Assembly (NCBI RefSeq): GCF_002237655.1
Contig: NZ_NOKT01000007.1
Span: 186,001-250,000, forward strand
Reading direction: 5' to 3'
Source of the DNA: Streptomyces sp. XY006
Lineage (GTDB): Bacteria > Actinomycetota > Actinomycetes > Streptomycetales > Streptomycetaceae
DNA: 64,000 nt
The position numbers were made by a program, and so were the translations under genes. The notes under the pieces were generated by a model. The model was not told the DNA's origin. It worked only from the letters and a program-made list of their open reading frames with translations, and ran no database searches. Every line of letters starts with the position of its first letter. Position 1 is the stretch's first letter. Positions 16,720 through 25,090 of this stretch are shown piece after piece.

Positions 16720-17148
16720 GTGTCAGTCGAGTTCAATCACACCATCGTCCTGTCCCGAGACCGGGAGAAGTCCGCTCACTTCCTCGCGAGGATCCTCGGA
16801 CTGGAGGTCGGGGCACCGGCCGGAGTGTTCCTGCCGGTGACGACCGCCAACGGCGTCACGCTGGACTTCCTCACCATCGACGCCGACATCCCCATGCAGC
16901 ACTACGCGTTCCTCGTCTCCGAGGACGAGTTCGACGAGGCCCTCGCCCGTCTCGTCGAGGCCCGGATCCCCATTCAGGCCGACCCGCACGGCAACCACCC
17001 GCGCCGGATCAACCGCAACGACGGAGGCCGGGGCGTGTACTTCCTCGACCCGGCCGGCCACGGCCTGGAGATCATCACCCGCCCGTACGGCGCCGACCCG
17101 GCCTCTCCCCTGAACGGGGTCACGGAGGACGTCGCCGGGGCGGTCTGA
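16720..17148 (+). CDS. VOC-family (glyoxalase/dioxygenase fold) protein
   Basis: A 142-residue vicinal-oxygen-chelate protein. SVEFNHTIVLSRDREKSA gives the first beta-alpha-beta unit with H7; QHYAFLVSEDEFDEAL carries H61; RGVYFLDPAGHGLEII carries E117. These are the usual metal-ligand positions. Substrate unknown; it could be a dioxygenase, glyoxalase or resistance protein. GTG at 16720 has GGAGG 8 nt upstream and gives the family's usual VSVEFNH start. Confidence 0.8.
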   Translation: MSVEFNHTIVLSRDREKSAHFLARILGLEVGAPAGVFLPVTTANGVTLDFLTIDADIPMQHYAFLVSEDEFDEALARLVEARIPIQADPHGNHPRRINRNDGGRGVYFLDPAGHGLEIITRPYGADPASPLNGVTEDVAGAV

Positions 17149-17173
17149 TCCGGCGTCAGCGGCCGTGAGACGC

Positions 17174-17203
17174 ACGGCGGCTGAACGGCCGTTCAGCCGC
17201 CGT
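17174..17203. terminator. Perfect 30-bp palindrome, bidirectional terminator
   Basis: Arms ACGGCGGCTGAAC and GTTCAGCCGCCGT around GGCC, between the convergent VOC and MFS genes. It overlaps the MFS stop codon (17193-17195). Confidence 0.8.
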
Positions 17204-18449
17204 CCGGCTCCGGCGCCCGGGCCGCGGACCGCGCGCCGGCGCCGGCGGTGTGGTCCCGGCGGGGGAGCAGCAGCGGAGTGGCCAGGAGGAGCAGCCCCGC
17301 GAGCGCCAGGGCCGTACGCGGGCCGGTCAGGCCGGCCAGCACACCCCACAGGGCCGTCACGGCCGCGGTCGTGGCCTTGCCGGTGGCCGACCAGGCGGAC
17401 AGGGTGCGGGTGACCCGGTCCGCCGGGGTCCGCTCCAGCCGGTGGGTGGCCAGCACCGGGTTGAACACACCGCAACAGGTGATCAGCCCGAACTCGACCA
17501 GCACCACCAGCACCAGCCCGGGCGTGCCGGGACCGGTGAGGGCCAGGGCCAGGGGCCAGCAGGCGCGCAGGGTCCCCGCGGCGCGCAGGACCCGGTGCCC
17601 TCCGTACCGCGCGACGAGCCGCGGGGCCAGGCGGGAGCCGAGCAGGCCACCGGCGCAGGGCAGCGCGAACGCGAGGGCGTACTGCCAGGGGGCGAAGTGC
17701 AGCTCGCCGACCATCAGGACCAGCAGCGGCGGCGTCCCCGCCATCACCAGGGCGTTGAACAGGACCGTGTTGAAGAACAGCGGACGCAGTGCCGGATCGG
17801 CCAGGATGTGGCGCCAGCCGGCCGCGAGGTCACCGGCCTTCGGCCGCGCCACCGGCCGTACCGCGCGTTTTTCGGGACCGCCGATCGCCCGGAGCCCGGC
17901 CGCCGAGAGCAGATGGCTCACCGCGTCGGCCACCACCGTCGTCACCGGGCCGAGCAGCCCGACCGCCGCCCCGCCCAGCGGCGGCCCGACCATGGCCGCC
18001 GTCCAGGACGTCGCCTCGAACCGTCCGTTCGCCACCAGCAGGTCCCGCCCCGGCACGAGCTCCTTGAGGTAGGCCCCGGCCGCCGCGTTGAACGTGAGGT
18101 CGGCCGCCGCGACGGCCACCGACACCAGCAGCAACTGCCCGAAACCCAGCCGCCCAGAAGCGAACGCCAGCGGGACGCTCAGCAGCACCGCGCAGCGGAC
18201 CAGATCCGTCGCGATCATCACGGGCCGTTTGCGGCGGACCTCCACCCACGGCCCGAGCGGCACCGACACCACGGCGCCGACCGCCGGGCCCACCGCCGCC
18301 AGCAGCGCCACCTGCGCGGGTCCGGCGTCCAGCACCAGGACGGCGATCAGCGCGAACGCGTCGAACGCGAGCCACGTCCCGGCCGTGCTGACCGCGTACG
18401 CGCCCCACAGCCACCCGAAGCGCCGCCCCAGCGACCGCCCGCGCGCCAT
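17193..18449 (-). CDS. MFS transporter
   Basis: A 418-residue major facilitator with about 10-12 hydrophobic helices (first: LWGAYAVSTAGTWLAFDAFA). The conserved loop after TM2 is GPWVEVRRKRPVM, and EATSWTAAMVGPPLGG marks the TM5 region. It resembles the MFS_3 / EntS-like exporter group. The substrate cannot be inferred. ATG at 18449 has GGAGGG 8 nt upstream; the longer frame to 18557 would add a non-hydrophobic leader. Single gene. Confidence 0.82.
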   Translation of the reverse strand: MARGRSLGRRFGWLWGAYAVSTAGTWLAFDAFALIAVLVLDAGPAQVALLAAVGPAVGAVVSVPLGPWVEVRRKRPVMIATDLVRCAVLLSVPLAFASGRLGFGQLLLVSVAVAAADLTFNAAAGAYLKELVPGRDLLVANGRFEATSWTAAMVGPPLGGAAVGLLGPVTTVVADAVSHLLSAAGLRAIGGPEKRAVRPVARPKAGDLAAGWRHILADPALRPLFFNTVLFNALVMAGTPPLLVLMVGELHFAPWQYALAFALPCAGGLLGSRLAPRLVARYGGHRVLRAAGTLRACWPLALALTGPGTPGLVLVVLVEFGLITCCGVFNPVLATHRLERTPADRVTRTLSAWSATGKATTAAVTALWGVLAGLTGPRTALALAGLLLLATPLLLPRRDHTAGAGARSAARAPEPDGG

Positions 18450-18593
18450 CCCCCGCACGCCCTCCCCGCTCCCGTGGACAACCCGGCGTTGACCGGGAGC
18501 CATCCAAGCCGGGAGCGGACCTGCGGAGCAAACAACCGTGTGGCACCCGCGCCACAACCCATGGTTGTGGAGCCAGGGTGCCGGTCCGCGGGG

Positions 18594-19046
18594 TCAGCGC
18601 TGGTAGAGGCCCACCAGCGTCCCGTCCGCGAGCCGCCGCCCGTCGACCTCCTCGTGCACCTGGTCCGCCCGGGGCGCGTCCGGCAGGACACACGGTTCGG
18701 ACAGGGCGTAGAGCCGGAAGAAGTAGTGGTGGGCGTCGTCGCCCGGCGGGGGATGCGGGCCGCCCCAGCCCCGCTGCCCGAAGCCGTTGACGAGCTCCGT
18801 GCCACCCGGCGGGCAGTGCCCGGCCTCGACGCCGTCGCTGTGCGGGTCGATGCCGACCACGACCCAGTGCGCGAAGGTGCCCGAGGGGGCGTCGGGATCC
18901 TCGCAGAGCAGGACCAGTTCGGCCGCGTCGTCCGGTACGCCGCTCCAGGTCAGCGGCGGAGAGACATTGGGTCCCTCGTACGCGTACCGGCGCGCGATGA
19001 AGGAGTGGTCGTTGAACGCGTCGCTGCGCAGTTCGATGCCGGTCAT
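18594..19046 (-). CDS. YbhB/YbcL family (PEBP/Raf kinase inhibitor-like) protein
   Basis: A 150-residue phosphatidylethanolamine-binding-protein fold: GPNVSPPLTWSGVPDDAAEL, CEDPDAPSGTFAHWVVVGI (DPDAP and the H-W ligand loop), GGPHPPPGDDAHHYFFRLYA. These are the anion-binding pocket motifs of bacterial YbhB/YbcL. Cellular role unknown. ATG at 19046 is chosen by family length; its ribosome site is weak. Confidence 0.88.
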   Translation of the reverse strand: MTGIELRSDAFNDHSFIARRYAYEGPNVSPPLTWSGVPDDAAELVLLCEDPDAPSGTFAHWVVVGIDPHSDGVEAGHCPPGGTELVNGFGQRGWGGPHPPPGDDAHHYFFRLYALSEPCVLPDAPRADQVHEEVDGRRLADGTLVGLYQR

Positions 19047-19183
19047 GCCGCCCGGAGTACCCCCGGCGCACCGGCCGGACACACGGTTCACGTCGCCGGG
19101 GAACCGCGCGAGGCCGTGGGCAGGCTCGCCCCGCGCGAGGCCATGATCCTCAGCCGGAGCGGCTCACGGCATGGGCGTCCAGA

Positions 19184-20263
19184 TCACCCGGGGCGCACCG
19201 GCACGGACAGCGACCCGTCCTCGTCCAGCCGTACGCCCGGCCCGCCGCTGATCCGGTCCAGCGTCGCCCGCAGCCACAGCCGGTCCGCACGGGGCGCCGG
19301 CTCCAGCCGCATCCGCCGGGCCCGCAGCGGAACCATCCGCAGCCCGGCGAGCCGCCCGCCGTCCGCCTCGACCGAGACGAGGAACGCCAGCCGCAGGTCG
19401 TCCCGGTACTCCTCCTGGCCCCCGATCCCCTCGTAGTCGTCGACGAAGTCGCCGCAGCCGTACAGGATCAGCCGGTCCCGGTAGATCTCGAACGGGCGGG
19501 GGTGGTGCGAGGAGTGCCCGTGGACGACGTCGGCGCCGGCGTCCACCAGGGCGTGTGCGAAACGGACCTGCTCCCGGGGCACCCGGTAGCCCCAGTTCGA
19601 ACCCCAGTGCACGGAGACGACGGTGAGGTCCCCGGCCGGGCGCACCGCCGCCGCGGCCACCGCGGGCGACAGCACGGGCAGACAGGCGACACCGGGCCGG
19701 TGCGCCGTCGCCGCCCAGGCGGGCGGGATGCCGCTGGAACGGGCACCGAGGGCGTGGACCAGCAGACGGCGGCCACCGGGGAGGGGGACCGCGGCGGGCG
19801 CGTACGCCTCTTCGGCGTTCCGGCCCGCCCCGGCCGTGCGCAGACCCGCCCCGGCCAGCGCGTCCAGGGTCTCCTGAAGGCCCGGGCGGCCGAAGTCCAG
19901 GACGTGGTTGTTGGCGAGCACCGTCACGTCGGGCCGGGCCACGGACAGGGCGGGCAGGTTGTCCGGGTGCATCCGGTAGTGGATCTCCTTGCCGGGCGCG
20001 AACCGGTCGCAGCGCGTCACGGACGTCTCCAGATTCACGATCCGCACGTCCGGGGCCGCCTCGTCCAGCATCCGCAGCGCCTCGCCCCACGGCCAGGACG
20101 GCTCCACGGGCGCGGGGACCGGGCCGTGCGCGGACTCCGCCAGCCGCACATAGCGGCGCGCGTCCTCGACGTACGCCTCCCGCAGTGCCGGATCACCGGG
20201 GTGCGCCAGGATCTGGTCGACGCCGCGCCCGAGCATCACGTCACCGCACAGGAACAGCGTCAC
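19184..20263 (-). CDS. CapA-family metallophosphatase-like protein
   Basis: A 359-residue CapA/PgsA-type protein. VTLFLCGDVMLGRGVDQ is the hallmark start, with VRIVNLETSVT, VTVLANNHVLDFGRPGLQET, VVSVHWGSNWGY and VVHGHSSHHPRPFEIYRDRL providing the metallophosphatase-like Asp/Asn/His set. Relatives include poly-gamma-glutamate synthesis proteins, but no pgs genes are nearby, so the role is open. No signal peptide is visible. The start could be GTG 20263 or 20278. Confidence 0.83.
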   Translation of the reverse strand: MTLFLCGDVMLGRGVDQILAHPGDPALREAYVEDARRYVRLAESAHGPVPAPVEPSWPWGEALRMLDEAAPDVRIVNLETSVTRCDRFAPGKEIHYRMHPDNLPALSVARPDVTVLANNHVLDFGRPGLQETLDALAGAGLRTAGAGRNAEEAYAPAAVPLPGGRRLLVHALGARSSGIPPAWAATAHRPGVACLPVLSPAVAAAAVRPAGDLTVVSVHWGSNWGYRVPREQVRFAHALVDAGADVVHGHSSHHPRPFEIYRDRLILYGCGDFVDDYEGIGGQEEYRDDLRLAFLVSVEADGGRLAGLRMVPLRARRMRLEPAPRADRLWLRATLDRISGGPGVRLDEDGSLSVPVRPG

Positions 20264-20319
20264 GACGCCGCCGCCCACCCCTCCACGGTAGGCCCGGGCC
20301 TACCGCCGCGGGTGGCGGG

Positions 20320-20781
20320 TCAGGCGTCGACCCGCACCGCGCACGACCAGCCGTACGGATCGGGCCCGATCCGCAGCTCCTCCCACGCCACCGCCCTCGG
20401 CACCGCCCCGGTGATCTCGACGTCCTCCAGGGCGGTCACCGCGAGCCGGACGTCCAGACCGCCGTCGGCCTCGTCGGCCTCCACGTCGACGGGCACCTGG
20501 CCGTAGGCCTCCAGCCGGAAGATGACCTCGTCCAGCAGCGCGGCGAGCAGGTCGTCGTCGCTGACCTCGCCCAGCCGCACCCGGTCCACGGCCGTCGGCC
20601 GCACCCCGGACAGGTCCGCGAAGCACTCCACCATCGCCAGGACGGCTTCCGCCAGACAGTGCTCCCGGCACGCCGCCCAGGCCTCGATCCGGATGTCGCC
20701 CGGGTGTGGCACCGCCCGGTGCCCGCTGTCGCCCGGCTGCCGTCCCTGCCCGCCGTCTCCCGTGTCACCGCCCATGAACAT
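20320..20781 (-). CDS. Archease-like protein
   Basis: A 153-residue protein. After a Gly-rich N-terminus come GHRAVPHPGDIRIEAWAACR and EHCLAEAVLAMVECFADLSG (archease SHS2 core), DDDLLAALLDEVIFRLEAYG and PYGWSCAVRVDA. Archeases activate RtcB RNA ligase by promoting its guanylylation. No rtcB is in the window, so the partner must lie elsewhere or the protein has another role. Two ATGs two codons apart (20781, 20775) are both possible. Confidence 0.8.
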   Translation of the reverse strand: MFMGGDTGDGGQGRQPGDSGHRAVPHPGDIRIEAWAACREHCLAEAVLAMVECFADLSGVRPTAVDRVRLGEVSDDDLLAALLDEVIFRLEAYGQVPVDVEADEADGGLDVRLAVTALEDVEITGAVPRAVAWEELRIGPDPYGWSCAVRVDA

Positions 20782-20832
20782 CGCCTGCCCGAAGGTGGCG
20801 CTCCCATGCGGTGCCCGGTCGCGGCCGGTGCC

Positions 20833-21435
20833 TCACAGGGGCTCGTCCGCCAGGTAGGGCGGGGCCGGGTCGTACTGGAGGCAGCGGCGCACGGCCCGTG
20901 CGTGGTCCCGGCCGTGCAGCCGGCCGACCAGCCACAGCGCGCTGTCGATGCCGGCCGAGACGCCCTGGCTGGTGACCAGGCCGCCGTCGACCACGTAGCG
21001 GGCGTCGCGGACCACCGTCACGTCCCCGCGCGCCTGCAGCGTGTCCTCGTGGCTGCGGTGGGTCGCCACCCGGCGTCCCCGGGCGGGGCCCGCCGCGTGC
21101 AGCAGGAACGTGCCGGTGCACACGCCGTGCACCCACGCGGCCCGCCGGGCGGTCTCGCCGATCCAGCCGGTCACCACCGGGTTGTGCACCTGCACCTCGC
21201 GGGCGCCCCGGCCGCCCGGCACGTGCAGCACGTCCAGGGGCGGATGGTCGTCCAGCGTGTGGTCCGGCAGGACGCGCAGGCCCTTGTTGCAGCGCACCGG
21301 GCCGGGGTGCTCGGCGAGGAGCACCGCCCGGTCGGCCCCCTCGCGCAGCCGCGCGGAGACGGTGAAGACCTCCCAGGGGCCGACGAAGTCCAGCTCCTCG
21401 GCGTCCTCGAAGACCAGCAGGCCGTAGGTCGTCAT
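20833..21435 (-). CDS. DJ-1/PfpI family protein
   Basis: A 200-residue class I glutamine-amidotransferase-like protein. YGLLVFEDAEELDFVGPWEV is the N-terminal strand with the conserved acidic residue, DVLHVPGGRGAREV the oxyanion segment, and WVHGVCTGTFLLHAAG the nucleophile elbow (C106). It resembles isonitrile hydratase/ThiJ types. ATG overlaps the stop of the upstream AraC-type regulator (ATGA) and has GGAGAAAGGA upstream, so the two are one operon and the regulator may control it. Confidence 0.88.
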   Translation of the reverse strand: MTTYGLLVFEDAEELDFVGPWEVFTVSARLREGADRAVLLAEHPGPVRCNKGLRVLPDHTLDDHPPLDVLHVPGGRGAREVQVHNPVVTGWIGETARRAAWVHGVCTGTFLLHAAGPARGRRVATHRSHEDTLQARGDVTVVRDARYVVDGGLVTSQGVSAGIDSALWLVGRLHGRDHARAVRRCLQYDPAPPYLADEPL

Positions 21436-22427
21436 ACGGATCGTCCTTTCTCCGGGACGGGTGGGGCGCCGGCGGGTGCCGCCGTGGAGCGGAACCGGGC
21501 GCGGTAGTCCGACGGCGCGACACCGAGCCGGCGGTGGAAGGCGCGGCGGAGGGTCTCGGCGGTGGCGAAGCCGCAGCCGCGGGCGATCGCCTCCACCGGC
21601 TCGTCCCCCTCGGCCAGGGCGCGCCGGGCCGCCTCCACGCGCACCCGCTCGACGTACGCCGCGGGCGGCACGCCCAGCTCGGCGGTGAACCGGCGCTGGA
21701 GGTGGCGCGGGCTCAGCCCGGCGCGCGCGGCGAGAGCGGCGATGTCGTGCCGGGCGCCCGGGTCGGCGTGGATCGCGGCGACGGCGGCCCGCACCGGGTC
21801 CGTAGCGGGCTGCCGCGACCACAGCGCCACGCTGAACTGCGACTGGCCGCCCGGCCTGCGCAGGAACAGCACCAGCCGGCGCGCCACCGCGTGCGCGACG
21901 TCCCGGCCCAGGTCGTCCTCCACCAGCGCGAGCGCCAGGTCCATCCCGGCGCTCACCCCGGCCGACGTCCACACCGGCCCGTCCCGGACGAAGACCGGGT
22001 CGCAGTCCACCCGCACCCCGGGATGCTCCCGGGCCAGCTGCTCCCCGCGGGCCCAGTGCGTGGTGGCCCGGCGCCCCTCCAGCAGCCCCGCGGCCGCCAG
22101 CAGGAACGCGCCGCCGCACTCCGAGGCGACCCGCCGGGCACCGGCCGCAGCGGCCGCGACCCAGGCGACCAGCTCCTCGTCCCGGCAGGCGCGGTCCACG
22201 CCCCGGCCGCCGACCACCACGAGGGTGTCCGCCCCGGCCGGATCGAGGTCTGCCACGCCGTGCGCCGCGTGCACGAGCAGCCCGCTCGCCGACGGCACCG
22301 GCCCCGCCCGGGGCGCCACGACCTGGCAGGCGTAACCACCCGCCCCGTCGAACACCTCGTGCGGGCCGGTGAGATCGAGCGGCTGGAAACCGTCGAAGAC
22401 GACGAAGACGACACGGCGATCACTCAC
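21432..22427 (-). CDS. GlxA-type transcriptional regulator (DJ-1 domain plus AraC HTH)
   Basis: A 331-residue regulator. Its N-terminal half is a DJ-1/PfpI domain (VVFVVFDGFQPLDLTGPHEV, LVVVGGRGV, ASECGGAFLLAAAG with the elbow Cys). Its C-terminal half is an AraC/XylS double helix-turn-helix (DIAALAARAGLSPRHLQRRF, then EAIARGCGFATAETLRRAFH, ending with the LGVAPSDYRARF signature). It sits upstream of, and overlaps, a second DJ-1 gene. The start is uncertain: GTG 22427 gives the family start, but GGAGAG abuts it; GTG 22442 is an alternative. Confidence 0.88.
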   Translation of the reverse strand: MSDRRVVFVVFDGFQPLDLTGPHEVFDGAGGYACQVVAPRAGPVPSASGLLVHAAHGVADLDPAGADTLVVVGGRGVDRACRDEELVAWVAAAAAGARRVASECGGAFLLAAAGLLEGRRATTHWARGEQLAREHPGVRVDCDPVFVRDGPVWTSAGVSAGMDLALALVEDDLGRDVAHAVARRLVLFLRRPGGQSQFSVALWSRQPATDPVRAAVAAIHADPGARHDIAALAARAGLSPRHLQRRFTAELGVPPAAYVERVRVEAARRALAEGDEPVEAIARGCGFATAETLRRAFHRRLGVAPSDYRARFRSTAAPAGAPPVPEKGRSV

Positions 22428-22478
22428 CTCTCCACGCTCCACCGGTCCGGAACACGGCGTCAACGACGGGCACCCCAC

Positions 22479-22530
22479 ACATCGCGCCCCGGTACCTCCG
22501 CCGCACATCGCGCCCCGGTACCTCCGCCGC
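22479..22530. repeat. 26-bp perfect tandem duplication in a divergent promoter region
   Basis: Two identical units, 22479-22504 and 22505-22530, between the GlxA-type regulator and the hydrolase gene. Each contains CGGTACCTCCGCC, and a following GGCGGGGGTACC makes an imperfect inverted repeat with the second unit. It may form an operator or simply be a slippage product. Confidence 0.85.
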
Positions 22531-22570
22531 GGCGGGGGTACCACGGGACCCGGGGGAGAGGAGGCTCCCG

Positions 22571-23227
22571 ATGAACTCCCAGACGGTCACCGTGCCCGCC
22601 GGGGGCGCGGCCCTCACCGGCGATCTGGCCCTGCCGCCGGCCGCCCGCGCGGTCGTGCTGTTCGCGCACGGCAGCGGCAGCTCCCGGCACAGTCCCCGCA
22701 ACCGCGAGGTCGCCGCCGGCCTGCGCACCGCCCGGCTCGGCACCCTGCTGATCGACCTGCTCACCGAGGAGGAGGACCGGCTCGACGCGCGCACCGCCGA
22801 ACTGCGCTTCGACATCCCGCTGCTGGGCCGCCGGCTGGTCGCCGCCCTCGACGAACTGGCCCGGTGGCCCGGCACCCGCGGCCTGCCCGTGATCCTGTTC
22901 GGGGCCAGCACCGGCGCGGGCGCGGCCCTGGTCGCCGCCGCCGCGCGGCCCGACCGGGTGCAGGCGGTGGTCTCCCGCGGCGGGCGGCCCGACCTGGCGG
23001 GCGAGGCCCTGGCCGCCGTGCGCGCCCCGGTGCTGCTGATCGTGGGCGGTGAGGACCGGCACGTGCTGCGGCTCAACGAGGAGGCGGCCCGCCGGCTGCA
23101 CGTCCCGCACACCTTGCACGTGGTGCCCGGCGCGACCCATCTGTTCGAGGAGCCGGGCGCGCTGGACCAGGTCACCGAGGCGGTCCGGCGGTGGTGCGTC
23201 GAACGGCTGCGGACCGTGGCGGGCTGA
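22571..23227 (+). CDS. Dienelactone hydrolase-like alpha/beta hydrolase
   Basis: A 218-residue alpha/beta hydrolase. LFAHGSGSSRHSPRN is the oxyanion region, VILFGASTGAGAALVAAA the nucleophile elbow (S113 in G-A-S-T-G), VLLIVGGEDRHV carries the acid, and GATHLFEEPGAL the catalytic His. It belongs to the dienelactone-hydrolase-like group common in actinomycetes next to phosphoribosyltransferase genes, as here. Substrate unknown. ATG with GGGAGAGGAGG upstream. Confidence 0.83.
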   Translation: MNSQTVTVPAGGAALTGDLALPPAARAVVLFAHGSGSSRHSPRNREVAAGLRTARLGTLLIDLLTEEEDRLDARTAELRFDIPLLGRRLVAALDELARWPGTRGLPVILFGASTGAGAALVAAAARPDRVQAVVSRGGRPDLAGEALAAVRAPVLLIVGGEDRHVLRLNEEAARRLHVPHTLHVVPGATHLFEEPGALDQVTEAVRRWCVERLRTVAG

Positions 23228-23233
23228 CGGCGG

Positions 23234-23287
23234 GCCGCGCGACCGGCGGGAGGTGTGCCGCGCGACCGGCGGGAGGCGTGCCGCGCG
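23234..23287. repeat. 23-bp tandem repeat, about 2.3 copies
   Basis: Units 23234-23256 and 23257-23279 differ at one base; a partial third unit (GCCGCGCG) follows. It starts just after the hydrolase stop codon. Confidence 0.8.
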
Positions 23288-23367
23288 CATCGCACGGCGG
23301 CCGTAGGGGTACGCGGGAGCCGGACCGGCGGGGGAACCACTCCGTGCGGGAAGCGGAGGTGACCGTC

Positions 23368-24012
23368 ATGCGGTTCCGTGATCGTCGGCAGGCCGGCGGT
23401 GAACTGGCCGAGACACTGCGCACCCGGCAGAGCGAGGGAGCCCTGCCTGATCCCGTCGTCCTGGCACTGCCCCGGGGTGGCGTGGCCGTCGCGCGCGAGG
23501 TCGCCGCGGCCCTGCGCGCCCCGCTCGACGTGCTCGTCGTCCGCAAGATCGGCGCGCCCTTCCAGGAGGAGCTCGGCGTCGGTGCCATGGCCGGGGACGA
23601 GGTGCCCCTCCTCGACGAGGACGCCCTGCGCCACCTCGGCATCGGCGAGGCCGCGCTGGCCCCCGTCATCGAGCGGGAACGCGCGGAACTGCGCCGCCGT
23701 GAGCGGCTGTACCGGCAGGGCCGCCCCGCGCCCGACCTGCGGGGACGGACCGTGATCGTCGTCGACGACGGCCTGGCGACCGGTTCCACGGCCCGCGCCG
23801 CGCTGCGCTTCGTACGCCGTCAGGAACCCGGACGCGTGGTCCTGGCCGCGCCGGTGTGCTCGACGGAGGCGGCCCGGCTGATGCGTACCGAGGCGGACGA
23901 GGTGATCTGTCTGCACGTGCCGGCCGCGTTCATGGCCGTGGGCCTGTGGTACCAGGACTTCGCGCAGTTGACGGACCAGGACGTCCTGGAGGCGCTTCAC
24001 GTGCCTCATTGA
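23368..24012 (+). CDS. Phosphoribosyltransferase-family protein
   Basis: A 214-residue type I PRTase-fold protein. FRDRRQAGGELAETL is the family start, PVVLALPRGGVAVAREVAAA the pyrophosphate loop, VRKIGAPFQEELGVGAM a flexible loop, and VIVVDDGLATGSTARAAL (129-146) the PRPP-binding signature. The exact base or substrate is unknown. These proteins commonly sit beside a dienelactone-hydrolase-like gene. ATG at 23368 has GGAGGTG 7 nt upstream. Confidence 0.85.
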   Translation: MRFRDRRQAGGELAETLRTRQSEGALPDPVVLALPRGGVAVAREVAAALRAPLDVLVVRKIGAPFQEELGVGAMAGDEVPLLDEDALRHLGIGEAALAPVIERERAELRRRERLYRQGRPAPDLRGRTVIVVDDGLATGSTARAALRFVRRQEPGRVVLAAPVCSTEAARLMRTEADEVICLHVPAAFMAVGLWYQDFAQLTDQDVLEALHVPH

Positions 24013-24064
24013 CCAGGTGTTCACCCGGCACGAGTGGTCCCCCGACCTCTACCAGGAGTGACCA

Positions 24065-25075
24065 GTGAACGTCTCGCTCTCCGTGTGGCTGCTGACGGTG
24101 GCCGCCCTCTGCGTGCTCGTGGCCGTCGACTTCTTCATCGGCCGCAAGCCGCACGACGTGTCCCTGAAGGAGGCCGGGACGTGGACGGTGGTGTGGATCG
24201 TCCTGGCGGTGCTGTTCGGGCTGGGGCTGTGGTATTTCGGCGGGGGCGCGCCGGCCGGCGAGTTCTTCGCCGGGTACATCACCGAGAAGTCGCTGAGTGT
24301 CGACAACCTCTTCGTCTTCGTGCTGATCATGGCGAAGTTCGCGGTGCCCTCCCAGTACCAGCAGCGGGTGCTGATGGTGGGCGTCGTGATGGCGCTGGTG
24401 CTGCGGACGGTGTTCATCGCGGCCGGCGCGGCGATCATCTCCGCCTTCTCCTGGGTCTTCTACCTCTTCGGCGCGTTCCTGATCTGGACCGCCTGGAAGC
24501 TGGTCCAGGACGCCCGCAAGGAGGAGCACGAGGAGGAGTACCAGGAGAACAAGCTGCTGAAGACGGTGGAGCGGCGCTTCGGCGTGGCCGACCGCTACCA
24601 CGGCACCAAGCTGTTCATCACCGAGAACGGCAAGCGGGTCATGACGCCGATGCTGGTCGTGATGCTCGCGATCGGCTCCACCGACGTGCTGTTCGCCCTC
24701 GACTCCATCCCCGCCATCTACGGCCTGACCCAGGACCCGTACATCGTCTTCACCGCCAACGCGTTCGCCCTGATGGGCCTGCGTCAGCTGTACTTCCTGA
24801 TCGGCGGCCTGCTGAAGCGGCTGGTCCACCTCTCCTACGGCCTGTCGATCATCCTGGGCTTCATCGGCGTGAAGCTGGTGCTGCACGCACTGCACGAGTC
24901 GGGCGTCCACGTCCCGGAGATCAGCATCCCGTTCTCGCTCGGCTTCATCGTGCTGGTCCTGACCGTCACGACGATCACGAGCCTGCGGGCCTCGGGAAAG
25001 CAGGAGGCGGAGAAGCGCGAGGCGGAGAAGCGGGACGCCGGGCCGGCGGGACGGGGCGCCGCCGGCCCCCGGTGA
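24065..25075 (+). CDS. TerC-family integral membrane protein
   Basis: A 336-residue membrane protein with about 8 helices. ITEKSLSVDNLFVFVLIM and GSTDVLFALDSIPAIYGL hold the conserved acidic residues within helices that mark TerC (metal transport/tellurite-resistance associated). A charged central loop (QDARKEEHEEEYQENKLLKT) and a Lys/Glu-rich tail face the cytosol. Relatives act in manganese export or metallation of secreted enzymes. GTG at 24065 after AGGAG. It could be co-transcribed with the PRTase gene 52 bp upstream. Confidence 0.9.
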   Translation: MNVSLSVWLLTVAALCVLVAVDFFIGRKPHDVSLKEAGTWTVVWIVLAVLFGLGLWYFGGGAPAGEFFAGYITEKSLSVDNLFVFVLIMAKFAVPSQYQQRVLMVGVVMALVLRTVFIAAGAAIISAFSWVFYLFGAFLIWTAWKLVQDARKEEHEEEYQENKLLKTVERRFGVADRYHGTKLFITENGKRVMTPMLVVMLAIGSTDVLFALDSIPAIYGLTQDPYIVFTANAFALMGLRQLYFLIGGLLKRLVHLSYGLSIILGFIGVKLVLHALHESGVHVPEISIPFSLGFIVLVLTVTTITSLRASGKQEAEKREAEKRDAGPAGRGAAGPR

Positions 25076-25090
25076 GCCGGACCGGATCCG

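Noticed and set aside
18347..18805. Possible small gene between the MFS and YbhB genes
   Set aside because: Composition is Arg/Ser/Gly shadow-like, it overlaps both real genes and lacks a ribosome site.
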